Origin: JAGDZR01 sp049115695
Lineage (GTDB): Bacteria > Bacteroidota > Bacteroidia > Cytophagales > Cyclobacteriaceae
Reading direction: 5' to 3'
DNA: 64,000 nucleotides
Assembly: GCA_049115695.1 (NCBI GenBank)
Contig: JAGDZR010000012.1
Coordinates: forward strand, 186,001-250,000
The position numbers and the translations under genes are program-made. A model generated the notes under the pieces. It was not told the origin of the DNA and did no database searches. It saw only the letters and a list, made by a program, of their open reading frames with translations. Positions 17,052-25,504 of the stretch are shown here, in pieces; position 1 is the stretch's first letter; the number at the start of each line of letters is the position of its first letter.

Positions 17052-18428
17052 TTAATTCAATTCTCTTAACTTGATACTTCTATAACTCACGGTGTTTCCA
17101 TGATCTTGTAACAAGATACTGCCTTCAGGCCATTGACCAAAATTGTCCCACTTCGCATATTTACTGTAAGCAACTAATGCGCTAAACATTTGAGAGAATC
17201 GATCATATTCGATCACTTTTTCATTGTTTAGCCAGTGTTCTACTTTTCCATTCTTTGCAACTATTCGTGCTTTGTTCCATTGTCCGACACCTCTGAATTG
17301 TTTGGGTCTACCTGGAGTGGAAAGATTTTCGGCGGTAATCAAGTCATATAATGAACCGACCGTTCTATTACCATTGACGCCTTGTTTGGCATCCGGATGC
17401 TTCTTGTCATCAAGGATTTGGAATTCGCAACCAATGGCCGATCCAGTCCCCTTATTTAGTGCTGGGTCAACATAGTACTTGATGCCGCTATTAGCACCTT
17501 CTGTAATCTTGAATTCTAGTTCGAGTTCAAAATTGGAAAACTTATCTGTTGTGATGATGTCACCCGGTCCTGTTGATTCTCCTCCATCGGTCGCAAGAAC
17601 CGTCAATTCGCCATCTTTCATTTCCCATCCGCTTTCAGGGAACCCGTCTAATTTTGCACCTCTCCAGCCATCAGATGTTTTACCATCCCACAATAATCTA
17701 AAACCGTTTCTTTTTTCCCACTCTGTAATTTGGTTGACCATGAAGCTAATCTGATCTGTTTCAGGATTACGATCCCATACCAACTCATCAAATCCATTAG
17801 TAGCAATCCTGACGTTTTTCCATTTCACTTGAGTGCCTTCCAGCTCATCACCGACCGAATGTACCTGAAGTCCGATGAAACCTTCTGCCGTTAGGTCGTC
17901 AACCAAGCTTGCACAGTGCACACCGTTCAACCAGGTGTTAATTTCATTACCAATAGCTTCAATATGAAGTTTGTTCCAGGCGCCTCTTACCAGTGCATTT
18001 TGTGCTTGCGGATTTCGAACAAGCGGATACATCCAACCACGACGCGCTTCATCATAAATACCAGCACTCCATGCTCTGGGAGATGGATCCATTTCGATCT
18101 GATAGCCATGAACACGTCCATTTTGGTAGTCTGGCGTTGAAAGTGATCTTATCTGTACACCAGAGTTCATATCTGAGTCAATGTAAATATCCATTTCTAA
18201 AATGAAATCGCTATAAGTCTTGTCAGTGGTTAAGAAGGTGTTGGGTGTGTTTTTTACAGCAGTACCAACGATCTCACCATCGACTACTTCATAGGGTGCA
18301 TTTCCTCCTTTGGTGGACCAACCATTTAAGTTTTTCCCATTGAATAAATCCGTCCATTGTGCATTACTCAATTGAGCGAATAAAAGTGAGAAAAATAGGG
18401 GAGTGATTCTTATGAACTTTTTCATCAT
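17052..18428 (-). CDS. Secreted protein with two DUF1080 (3-keto-glycoside hydrolase) domains
   Basis: From the ATG at 18428 this is a 458-aa secreted protein with signal MMKKFIRITPLFFSLLFAQ; a longer reading upstream lacks a signal at its start. Two LamG-like DUF1080 domains follow: one beginning WTDLFNGKNLNGWSTKG (about 25-215) and one beginning FRLLWDGKTSDGWRGA (about 235-457). Both contain the family pattern of FxLxxxFKI...NSGI(K/Q) (DMNSGVQIR and GANSGIKYYV). DUF1080 proteins have been shown to cleave 3-keto-disaccharides or glycosides produced by Gfo/Idh/MocA enzymes. It is first in the operon with two such enzymes. Confidence 0.85.
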   Translation of the reverse strand: MMKKFIRITPLFFSLLFAQLSNAQWTDLFNGKNLNGWSTKGGNAPYEVVDGEIVGTAVKNTPNTFLTTDKTYSDFILEMDIYIDSDMNSGVQIRSLSTPDYQNGRVHGYQIEMDPSPRAWSAGIYDEARRGWMYPLVRNPQAQNALVRGAWNKLHIEAIGNEINTWLNGVHCASLVDDLTAEGFIGLQVHSVGDELEGTQVKWKNVRIATNGFDELVWDRNPETDQISFMVNQITEWEKRNGFRLLWDGKTSDGWRGAKLDGFPESGWEMKDGELTVLATDGGESTGPGDIITTDKFSNFELELEFKITEGANSGIKYYVDPALNKGTGSAIGCEFQILDDKKHPDAKQGVNGNRTVGSLYDLITAENLSTPGRPKQFRGVGQWNKARIVAKNGKVEHWLNNEKVIEYDRFSQMFSALVAYSKYAKWDNFGQWPEGSILLQDHGNTVSYRSIKLRELN

Positions 18429-18466
18429 GTCATTAAAAATTTGCCGAAATATAGCGAAGTGTACGT

Positions 18467-18506
18467 TAACGCAATCTTTTTTGAGCGTAAAAATTTGTAA
18501 CGCAAT
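18467..18506 (-). promoter_or_regulatory. Direct repeat TAACGCAAT upstream of the DUF1080 operon
   Basis: TAACGCAAT occurs at 18467-18475 and 18498-18506, exactly 31 bp apart (three helical turns), 39 to 78 bp upstream of the DUF1080 start. The placement suggests a regulator binding site; no regulator is identified. Confidence 0.35.
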
Positions 18507-18528
18507 AGTGAATTTTATTATTGTTAAA

Positions 18529-18969
18529 TCAGCGTATAAGAGCGATGAAATCCGCAAGAATCATTACTTCTAAAACAAAAACGAGCGTACTCACTTTGTT
18601 CTTAAATTTCATGGCAATCCAACCTGTTATCAGCATCAACAAGGGTAAGATGACACCTGACAAAAGTCTTAACAGCGGTCTTCGACCATTGCATTTGTTC
18701 ACTTCCTGAAAGAATGGAGATATACCAAGCGTGACTTTGCTGTCCACTTTAAGTTGGTTGTATAAATCTCCGGAAACAAAGAATTGACGATCTGTGGTTT
18801 TGACTTCATACGAAAAATGAAAATTGCGAGAAGCGTTATTGTGACTTTCCATTTTTCTACCTAAGTAGGTAATCGTTTCCTCGATTTCTTTGGATACAAA
18901 GGAATCAAGCAAAATGATCATCGCAATGATCGAGCATCCAATAAGAATGTATTTGGCAAAAGGATTCAT
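18529..18969 (-). CDS. Small membrane protein of unknown function
   Basis: A 146-aa protein I do not recognise. It has an N-terminal membrane segment (about 5-25, YILIGCSIIAMIILLDSF), a soluble middle of about 75 residues, and two C-terminal hydrophobic segments (about 98-117 and 124-144). The middle contains Lys/Asp-rich text with FFVSGDLYNQL. It is about 100 bp upstream of, and in the same orientation as, the DUF1080 operon, but may be independent. Topology suggests an inner-membrane protein with one exported loop. Confidence 0.6.
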   Translation of the reverse strand: MNPFAKYILIGCSIIAMIILLDSFVSKEIEETITYLGRKMESHNNASRNFHFSYEVKTTDRQFFVSGDLYNQLKVDSKVTLGISPFFQEVNKCNGRRPLLRLLSGVILPLLMLITGWIAMKFKNKVSTLVFVLEVMILADFIALIR

Positions 18970-19371
18970 GAGATGAAAATACCAAATCCAATTGAAATAG
19001 TCAGGCTTTCAGAGGCTTGGTTGAAACTACCAATTGAATTTGTTTGGATACTTGTGAAAATGAAGACTGAATGTTTGGCTTAAATACATAAATGGTCAAT
19101 TATATTCTATATATAGCCGTTCATCAAAAATATTCTAAGATCATGAGTATGTGAATTTGCTAGTTTGATTATTGGAACAATACCTCACAATGATATTATT
19201 TCAAATAATTGATTAAATGTTGAAAATATGCTAAGTAAGTGATTCAAATGGTATGATCCATGCGATAAAATACCGTTGGAGTTGTGATATTCATTTTAGG
19301 AAGATCTCCATATACTTGAGTTTGTTAATCGATTATCGATTTACCTTTTAACCAACTAATACACCTGTACA
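18970..19371. other. Divergent intergenic region with a palindrome
   Basis: About 400 bp between the small membrane protein (-) and the Tat aminotransferase (+). It is AT-rich and holds no open frame or RNA gene that I can support. The only clear structure is the palindrome at 19327-19341, 31 bp upstream of the aminotransferase start. Confidence 0.6.
19327..19341. promoter_or_regulatory. Palindromic operator-like site AATCGATTATCGATT
   Basis: AATCGAT and ATCGATT form a perfect 7-bp inverted repeat around a single T, ending 30 bp before the ATG of the Tat-tagged aminotransferase. It resembles a dimeric repressor site (for example LacI or GntR type), but no such regulator is encoded in the window. 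Confidence 0.4.
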
Positions 19372-20556
19372 ATGAAAACAACCAGACGCCAATTATTGAA
19401 GACTAGCCTTCTTTCGATGGGAGGGTTAACCCTTTTACCTCATCTGAGTTTTTCTGAATCATGGAGAGCGCCTGTTCCTGTTGATGATGAAGGTCGCGCA
19501 CTTTATAGCCCCTTTTTCAAGGAACATATTCCGGCAGAAATACCTGAAGTAGCTAAGCTGACTGCCAAACTCAATGCCAATGAAAATCCATATGGCCCAA
19601 GCCCATTGGCTGTTCAGGCACACAAGTTGGGCAGTGAAAAAGGAAACAGATATGCCTGGAAAGAGCTATTTCAATTGATGAACAATATAGCCGAGAAAGA
19701 AGGAGTAACGGCTGAAAATGTTCTTATGGGACCAGGATCTTCTGACTTGCTCGAAAAGGTAGGCATGGTCTTTTTCATGGAAGGAGGCAATATTGTTTCA
19801 GCCGACCCGTCATATATGTCCATGATAAATGTTGCCAAGGCAACAGGAGCTAGTTGGAAAGGAATACCCTTGAAAGCGGACTGGTCTCATGATCTCGACG
19901 CTATGGAAGCGGCCGTAGATGCCGATACCAAGTTGGTGTACGTATGTAACCCCAATAACCCAACAGGTAGCCTTACATCTTCTACCAAACTCATGGAGTT
20001 TTGTAAGAAGGTTTCAAAGAAAGCCCCAGTATTCATCGATGAAGCCTATATCGAATTTCTACCCGAGGAGGATCAGGAAAGCATGGTATCACTAGTTGCA
20101 GAAGGGTATGATGTGATAATAGCCCGTACCTTTTCCAAAATACATGGTATGGCAGGATTGCGAGTGGGATACGCAGTTGGTCAAAAGGAGACACTGGACC
20201 GCATTCAAAAGATAACAAGAGGAGGAATGGGAATTAGCTATCCATCAGTCATGGCAGCAATTGCCAGTATGAAGGATATTGAATTTCAGAAGAAATCCAG
20301 AAAGCTGAATACTGAATCACGAGAATATGTAGTCAGAGAACTTCAAAAAAGAGGATTTGACCTGGTGCCCTCGTATACAAGCTTTGTGCTGTTTCCAATA
20401 TCGATGGAGGGTAAAACATTTTTGGAAAAAATGATGGCTCAAGGAGTTGGAGTTAGGTCTTTCAATATATTCGATAAAACATGGTGTAGAGTGAGTATGG
20501 GTACAATGGAAGAGATGAAAATCTTTGTCAAAGCATTGGATTCAACACTGAGCTAG
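19372..20556 (+). CDS. Tat-tagged HisC-like class I/II aminotransferase
   Basis: A 394-aa PLP aminotransferase of the histidinol-phosphate type carrying an N-terminal twin-arginine signal (KTTRRQLLKTSLLSMGG, with a hydrophobic stretch to about residue 28). Family motifs are AKLNANENPYGPSP, CNPNNPTGS, IDEAYIEF and the PLP lysine K256 in RTFSKIHGMAGLRVGY. A folded, cofactor-loaded protein is what Tat exports, so a periplasmic aminotransferase is plausible. The authentic hisC lies in the his operon, so this copy likely has another substrate. An AEC permease follows after 10 bp, suggesting a shared transported amino compound. Confidence 0.82.
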   Translation: MKTTRRQLLKTSLLSMGGLTLLPHLSFSESWRAPVPVDDEGRALYSPFFKEHIPAEIPEVAKLTAKLNANENPYGPSPLAVQAHKLGSEKGNRYAWKELFQLMNNIAEKEGVTAENVLMGPGSSDLLEKVGMVFFMEGGNIVSADPSYMSMINVAKATGASWKGIPLKADWSHDLDAMEAAVDADTKLVYVCNPNNPTGSLTSSTKLMEFCKKVSKKAPVFIDEAYIEFLPEEDQESMVSLVAEGYDVIIARTFSKIHGMAGLRVGYAVGQKETLDRIQKITRGGMGISYPSVMAAIASMKDIEFQKKSRKLNTESREYVVRELQKRGFDLVPSYTSFVLFPISMEGKTFLEKMMAQGVGVRSFNIFDKTWCRVSMGTMEEMKIFVKALDSTLS

Positions 20557-20566
20557 TAACAGGGAT

Positions 20567-21640
20567 TTGGAAAAAACTGTTGGTTTACTGCTGATAATTG
20601 GTTTGGGGCTATTGCTTCAAACCAAAATCAAGTCAAAGGAGCAATTGAAGGGAATTAAGCTGTTGATTCTTTCTATCGCACTTCCGGCGACCATTTTTGT
20701 CGCGCTCCTTAATGTTCGGTTAACACCAGAGCTGCTTCTATTGCCTCTGGCTGCCCTCATTCTCAACTTCGTATTTCTTGGGGTATTTCACCTGGTATTA
20801 AAGCAATATGGTCATATTTCGAGCAGAAATCGAACGATGCTCATGCTCATGCCGTCTTTGGCACCTGGACTTTCGTGTTTTCCCTTTATAGCTGAGTATT
20901 TGGGTGATGAACCTTTGGCTATGGCCGCCATGGCTGATGTAGGAAATAAGTTCTTTGTGCTCATTTTTCTATATACACTCGCGATGAAATGGTACTACGG
21001 TAAAAAGCAGGTTGGTGATCAATTAAATAAGAGTAGTGTAAAGGAGCTAATTGTTTCACTGCTCAATGAACCTATTAATATTGTCATGCTGCTGGCTTTT
21101 GCTCTGTTAGCGTTTGATATCAATTTACACACCTTGCCAACTTTTATTTCAATCCCGGTGGAAAGGTTAAGTGCAATAATGGCTCCATTGGTGTTGTTAT
21201 TTATTGGCATGGCGGTGAAAATCAGGAAACAGGAGGTTACTTTTCTTTTGCAAATGCTTTCCCTGAGGGCTGGTATAGCATTTTGCTTGGCTGCAGCCGT
21301 GATTTACCTGCTCCCAGGTATTTCTGTTTCAATGGCTTTGCTCATTCTAGTATTTGGTCAAAGCTCTTGTAGCTTTTGGCCCTTTGCGCATATGAGTGTT
21401 GTCAATGAACTGGAAATGAATACTAAGCGAAAAACCTTCGATGTTGACATGGCTATTTCAGTGCTGGCACTGTCTTTACCTTTCTCGACGTTCATTATAC
21501 TGGGAATTTTGTCCTTCCCTCAAATTGCCAATTACCCAATCTACATTTTTGGAATAGGGTTTTTGTTGATACTTGCTCATATGATACCAGCGACAGTGTC
21601 AAAGTTTAAAAGAACTGAATTGTCGCCATCAGCCCAATAG
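20567..21640 (+). CDS. AEC-family (auxin efflux carrier-like) permease
   Basis: A 357-aa integral membrane protein with about ten hydrophobic segments and the pattern of the AEC family (Mem_trans): SIALPATIFVALLNV in the second segment, a central cytoplasmic loop around 140-165, and a matching second half. It starts at TTG (20567) ten bases after the Tat aminotransferase, with AGGGA just upstream. Characterised bacterial AEC proteins move organic or amino acids such as malate. Here the partner gene suggests an amino acid or keto acid; this is inference. Confidence 0.7.
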   Translation: MEKTVGLLLIIGLGLLLQTKIKSKEQLKGIKLLILSIALPATIFVALLNVRLTPELLLLPLAALILNFVFLGVFHLVLKQYGHISSRNRTMLMLMPSLAPGLSCFPFIAEYLGDEPLAMAAMADVGNKFFVLIFLYTLAMKWYYGKKQVGDQLNKSSVKELIVSLLNEPINIVMLLAFALLAFDINLHTLPTFISIPVERLSAIMAPLVLLFIGMAVKIRKQEVTFLLQMLSLRAGIAFCLAAAVIYLLPGISVSMALLILVFGQSSCSFWPFAHMSVVNELEMNTKRKTFDVDMAISVLALSLPFSTFIILGILSFPQIANYPIYIFGIGFLLILAHMIPATVSKFKRTELSPSAQ

Positions 21641-21766
21641 GAGGTTGGATTAGAAAATCCGAAGCAATTAATGCAATAGTCTGAAGACATATATTGACGA
21701 TTTGGACAAGGAGGTGCACGAAACTTTGTCTAATTTGAGTGGATAGATTACGATAAATTTATCCTC

Positions 21767-23050
21767 ATGGATCGCAGACAATTTGTAAAGAAAAGTTCAC
21801 TAACATTTAGCGCTTTACCCATTTTACCTTCACTGGTTCGTACAGAGAAGTATTCCTTGGCCCTAATTGGCTGTGGTTGGTGGGGAATGAACATCCTTCG
21901 GGAAGCAATGGCGCATGGATCTTGTAAGGTAGTTGCGCTCTGCGATGTAGATGCAAATGCTCTTAGCTCGGTGAACGACCAAGTGAGGAATCTGTCAGGC
22001 GACCGTCCAAAACTTTACAAGGATTATCGGGAGTTAATACAAAGGCATAAACCTGAAATTGTGATCATCGGAACGCCTGATCACTGGCACGCGCTACCTG
22101 CAATTGAGGCGATGAAAAGTGGCGCACATATTTACCTTGAAAAACCCATTGGCCATACCATAGGAGAAGGACAGGCAATTTTGGCAACCGCAAGAAAATA
22201 CGACCGAATTGTGCAGGTGGGAACCCATCGCAGAGTCTCAGATCATAATATTTCAGCAATGGAATTTTTGAAGTCTGGTAAGGCAGGTAAGATTAGTCAA
22301 GTAAGATGTTTCATTGCATATGGAGGTGGTGCGGGGACAATTCAACAAGATAGTGATCCACCAGTAGGTTTAGATTGGGACTTTTATGTTGGCCCTGCTG
22401 AGGAAACTGCATTCAATTCATCCATTCATCCTAGGGAATTCAGACAATTTTTGAATTTTGCAAATGGAACAATGGGTGATTGGGGAATACATTGGTTCGA
22501 TCAGGTGCTGTGGTGGGCAGAGGAGAAGTACCCCAAAACAGTTTACTCAACAGGGGGAAGATATGTTAAAGAGGATAATACAGATGCCCCGGATACACAG
22601 ACAGCCATTTTCGAATTCGAACAATTTAATCTTACGTGGGAACATCGACTTTGTGCTCCAAATGGACACATTGATAGAAATGTTGGCTGCTTCTTCTTTG
22701 GAGAGCTAGGTACACTTCATTTGGGCTGGAGAAATGGTTGGACTTTCTACCCAAAAGGAAAAAACAAAGCTCCCATCAACTACAAAGCAACCTTGCATGA
22801 ACCGGATTGGCAAAATATACCAGAGTTATGGACTGATTTTATCACATCAATTGAAAGCGAGAAGAGACCCATATGCGACATAGAAATCGGGCATCAAGCA
22901 ACTAACATGAGCCTGCTAGGCATGATGTCCTACAAACTTGGAAGAAGTGTCCAATGGGATGGAGAGAAAGAGCAGATTGTTGGTGATCAGGAAGCAAATA
23001 AACTGCTGAGAAGAAACTATCGCGGAGAATGGGAATATCCGGTAATATGA
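21767..23050 (+). CDS. Gfo/Idh/MocA family oxidoreductase with Tat-like signal
   Basis: A 427-aa oxidoreductase with N-terminus MDRRQFVKKSSLTFSALPIL (RRQF, Tat-like), Rossmann motif LALIGCGWWGMN, EKP motif in IYLEKPIGHTIGEG, and a GDWGIHWFDQVLWW segment with the expected catalytic His. It is closer to the 43580 oxidoreductase than to the two in the DUF1080 operon, judging from the GDWG(I/A)H block. The stop overlaps the following SDR gene at ATGA, so the two enzymes are translationally coupled and may oxidise the same sugar or polyol in sequence. Confidence 0.84.
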   Translation: MDRRQFVKKSSLTFSALPILPSLVRTEKYSLALIGCGWWGMNILREAMAHGSCKVVALCDVDANALSSVNDQVRNLSGDRPKLYKDYRELIQRHKPEIVIIGTPDHWHALPAIEAMKSGAHIYLEKPIGHTIGEGQAILATARKYDRIVQVGTHRRVSDHNISAMEFLKSGKAGKISQVRCFIAYGGGAGTIQQDSDPPVGLDWDFYVGPAEETAFNSSIHPREFRQFLNFANGTMGDWGIHWFDQVLWWAEEKYPKTVYSTGGRYVKEDNTDAPDTQTAIFEFEQFNLTWEHRLCAPNGHIDRNVGCFFFGELGTLHLGWRNGWTFYPKGKNKAPINYKATLHEPDWQNIPELWTDFITSIESEKRPICDIEIGHQATNMSLLGMMSYKLGRSVQWDGEKEQIVGDQEANKLLRRNYRGEWEYPVI

Positions 23051-23808
23051 CTGATTTCTTCGAAAACAAAATTGTCCTCATCGTTGGAGGAGCTTCGGGC
23101 ATGGGACGTGCTACTGCGTTAGAAGCAGCTGCCAGAGGTGCAAAGGTGACAATTGCGGATCTAAGCGATGAGTTTGGAAATGCATTGTCGCGGGAATATG
23201 CAAATATTTCTTTTAAGAAAGCAGACATCACGAGCGCTCAGGATTGCAAGCACCTGGCTGAGTTTATTCAATCTGAGCATGGACAATTAGACTTTATTTG
23301 TAATTCAGCAGGTTTACAAACCTATGGTACAGTGGATACTACGTCTGAGGAAGATTGGGATCGATCATTGAACGTTAACCTGAAGGGTATGTTTTTGGTA
23401 ATCAAATCATGTGTTGATTTGATGCGCAATGCAGGTGGTGGGGCAATTGTCAATATTAGTTCTGTCCAGGCCATGTCATGTCAGGAAAATGTGTTGGCAT
23501 ACGCCACCTCTAAGGGAGCAGTTGTTTCAATGACACGTTCTATGGCGCTGGATCTCGCAAAGGACAATATTCGGGTCAACTGTATATGTCCAGGGTCAGT
23601 CGATACACCAATGCTTAGGTATGGAGCATCCAAACATGGAGAGTTGGATAAAGTACTTAAAGAATGGGGCGATTTTCATCCCATTGGACGCATTGGTAAA
23701 GCAGAGGAAATTGCTAAGACTGTCCTCTTTCTTTGGTCTCCGGATTCAGCCTTTATGTTAGGACAATCGCTCGTCGTTGATGGTGGTTTGATCAGTAAGA
23801 TTCTTTAA
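23047..23808 (+). CDS. Short-chain dehydrogenase/reductase (SDR)
   Basis: A 253-aa classical SDR with NAD(P)-binding VGGASGMGRATALEAA, the NSAG motif, SSVQ then YATSKGA as the catalytic Ser, Tyr-x-x-x-Lys, and a C-terminal LVVDGG. I chose the ATG at 23047 overlapping the upstream stop; an in-frame ATG at 23029 is further inside the preceding gene. An acidic residue after the second strand (TIADLSD) suggests NAD preference. It is cytoplasmic with no signal. Substrate is not determinable; a sugar or sugar acid is likely from context. Confidence 0.88.
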   Translation: MTDFFENKIVLIVGGASGMGRATALEAAARGAKVTIADLSDEFGNALSREYANISFKKADITSAQDCKHLAEFIQSEHGQLDFICNSAGLQTYGTVDTTSEEDWDRSLNVNLKGMFLVIKSCVDLMRNAGGGAIVNISSVQAMSCQENVLAYATSKGAVVSMTRSMALDLAKDNIRVNCICPGSVDTPMLRYGASKHGELDKVLKEWGDFHPIGRIGKAEEIAKTVLFLWSPDSAFMLGQSLVVDGGLISKIL

Positions 23809-24121
23809 TCAAGAGTTGTGCTTATTTGTACAATCTGATATTTCATTTGCATTTTTTGATATCATTTTAGACTATGATTTATGATGGATTTTTGTGTGTC
23901 TAAATCAAGTCTTCTCAATGATGGATCAAATGCGATTCGAATCAAATAAACAGCTATTTCATGCTTTTTTGTTAGAAATGTGAGGATGAGCCATTGTTTT
24001 AGGGTATAAACCTGTTCAGTTTAAAATGGTCTTATTTCTAATCGTAAGTCAGGTGTTTCGAGGTATTGGATAATTTCAAATTTATCTTTTTTGACTATGT
24101 TTATCTGAAGTGAATTAAGAT
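23809..24121. other. Intergenic region upstream of the NCS1-like permease
   Basis: About 310 bp, AT-rich and without a supportable gene. A near copy of the AraC-promoter repeat lies at its right end (24080-24097). Confidence 0.6.
24080..24097 (-). promoter_or_regulatory. Near copy of the rhamnose-promoter 18-bp repeat
   Basis: On the minus strand the site reads TAGTCAAAAAAGATAAAT, matching 15 of 18 positions of the repeat at 26394 and 26479. It ends 24 bp before the permease ATG. A site for the same AraC regulator is inferred. Confidence 0.45.
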
Positions 24122-25480
24122 ATGGCTTCAACTGTAAATGAATTTGAACGAACCCCGGTACCATCGGCTAGTCAGCGTGGGTGGAAAAGTTTTCTAGGCA
24201 TGTATGCCGGAGAGCACGCAGCTGGAACGGAGTTTGTCATCGGACCTTTATTCCTAACTGCCGGAGTAAGTGCCTTTGATTTAATTGTTGGCTTATTGAT
24301 AGGGAATTTTCTGGCTGTACTAAGTTGGCGATTCCTTACAGCAGAGATTGCTGTCAAACATAGACTTACACTTTATTATCAGCTAGAAAGACTTAGTGGG
24401 AAAAGATTGGTGATTATTTACAATTTGGCTAATGCGCTATTATTCTGTTTTTTGGCTGGATCTATGATCACGGTATCTGCTACTGCTGTGGGGATTCCTT
24501 TTGACATGCCCATGCCTAGGTTGACGGATACACTACCTAATGGGCCATTATGGATTCTGATCGTTGTGCTCGTTGGAGTGGTCATCACGATAATTGCCGC
24601 CAGAGGTTACAATAGCGTAGCAAAGGCTGCAAATTGGATGTCTCCGCTGATTGTAACTGCATTCATCGCAGCTGGGATTGTGGCTTTATCTCAGCTGAAC
24701 GTAACCTCTTTTGGTGCCTTTTGGGAAATTTGGGGTGAAGGATCCGATCCGTTTCCAGGACAGTTAAAATATACATTTTGGCATGTGGTCATATGGTCAT
24801 GGTTTTGCAATGGCGCAATGCATATTGGAATGTCTGATTTAACCGTGTTTCGATATGCAAAAAGTGCAAGTGCCGGTTGGACAACAGCCGCTGGCATGTA
24901 TGTGGGGCACTACATCGCCTGGATTGCGGCCGCATTATTATATGCAGTGTATCTGAAATCACCAGAAGGCGCTGCATATTTGGCCCAGGGAGAAGCACCA
25001 CCAGTTGCTCCAGGTCCTTTGGCATACAATGCGATTGGTGTATTTGGCATTATAGCTGTGATTCTGGCGGGATGGACGACAGCCAATCCAACGATATATA
25101 GATCAGGACTGGCATTTCAGGCCATAATGCCTAAGTCATCCACTTACTGGATGACTATTCTTGCAGGTGCCATTGCTACGATTGCCGGCATATTTCCTGC
25201 GTTTGCTATGAAACTACTGGGATTTGTGGCATTGTACGGTTTCATACTCGCTCCAATTGGTGCCATTATAGTCGTTGATCATTTCTTTGGTGAAAAGCTT
25301 AAGAATAGAAATTATTCTGGTGATTTTAATATGACTGTTTTTATAGCTTGGGCTTTCTCTGGTGGCGTATTCTACTGGATTTCTATCCAATTTGATGTGT
25401 TTCTTTCATTTTTGACATTACCTGCATGGTTGCTTTGCGGGGGGCTTTATTATGTGATCAATATCAAAAAGAATCGATGA
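24122..25480 (+). CDS. NCS1-like (purine-cytosine permease family) transporter
   Basis: A 452-aa membrane protein with about twelve hydrophobic segments, resembling the nucleobase:cation symporter-1 family: a polar N-terminus leading to FLGMYAGEHAAGTEFVIGPL, then the AARGYNSVAKAANWMSP block. NCS1 members usually carry nucleobases, allantoin or hydantoins. No nucleobase gene is nearby; the neighbours are an SDR and Gfo/Idh pair and the rhamnose operon, and a near copy of the rhamnose-promoter repeat lies just upstream. A sugar or sugar-acid substrate, possibly L-rhamnose, is therefore worth considering, since no RhaT-type transporter is present in the window. Confidence 0.65.
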   Translation: MASTVNEFERTPVPSASQRGWKSFLGMYAGEHAAGTEFVIGPLFLTAGVSAFDLIVGLLIGNFLAVLSWRFLTAEIAVKHRLTLYYQLERLSGKRLVIIYNLANALLFCFLAGSMITVSATAVGIPFDMPMPRLTDTLPNGPLWILIVVLVGVVITIIAARGYNSVAKAANWMSPLIVTAFIAAGIVALSQLNVTSFGAFWEIWGEGSDPFPGQLKYTFWHVVIWSWFCNGAMHIGMSDLTVFRYAKSASAGWTTAAGMYVGHYIAWIAAALLYAVYLKSPEGAAYLAQGEAPPVAPGPLAYNAIGVFGIIAVILAGWTTANPTIYRSGLAFQAIMPKSSTYWMTILAGAIATIAGIFPAFAMKLLGFVALYGFILAPIGAIIVVDHFFGEKLKNRNYSGDFNMTVFIAWAFSGGVFYWISIQFDVFLSFLTLPAWLLCGGLYYVINIKKNR

Positions 25481-25504
25481 ATTTATGGTGATGACAATGT
25501 AGGG

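Noticed and set aside
19372..20556. Calling the Tat aminotransferase hisC.
   Set aside because: A complete hisC is in the his operon, and the export signal and neighbour permease point to a different role.
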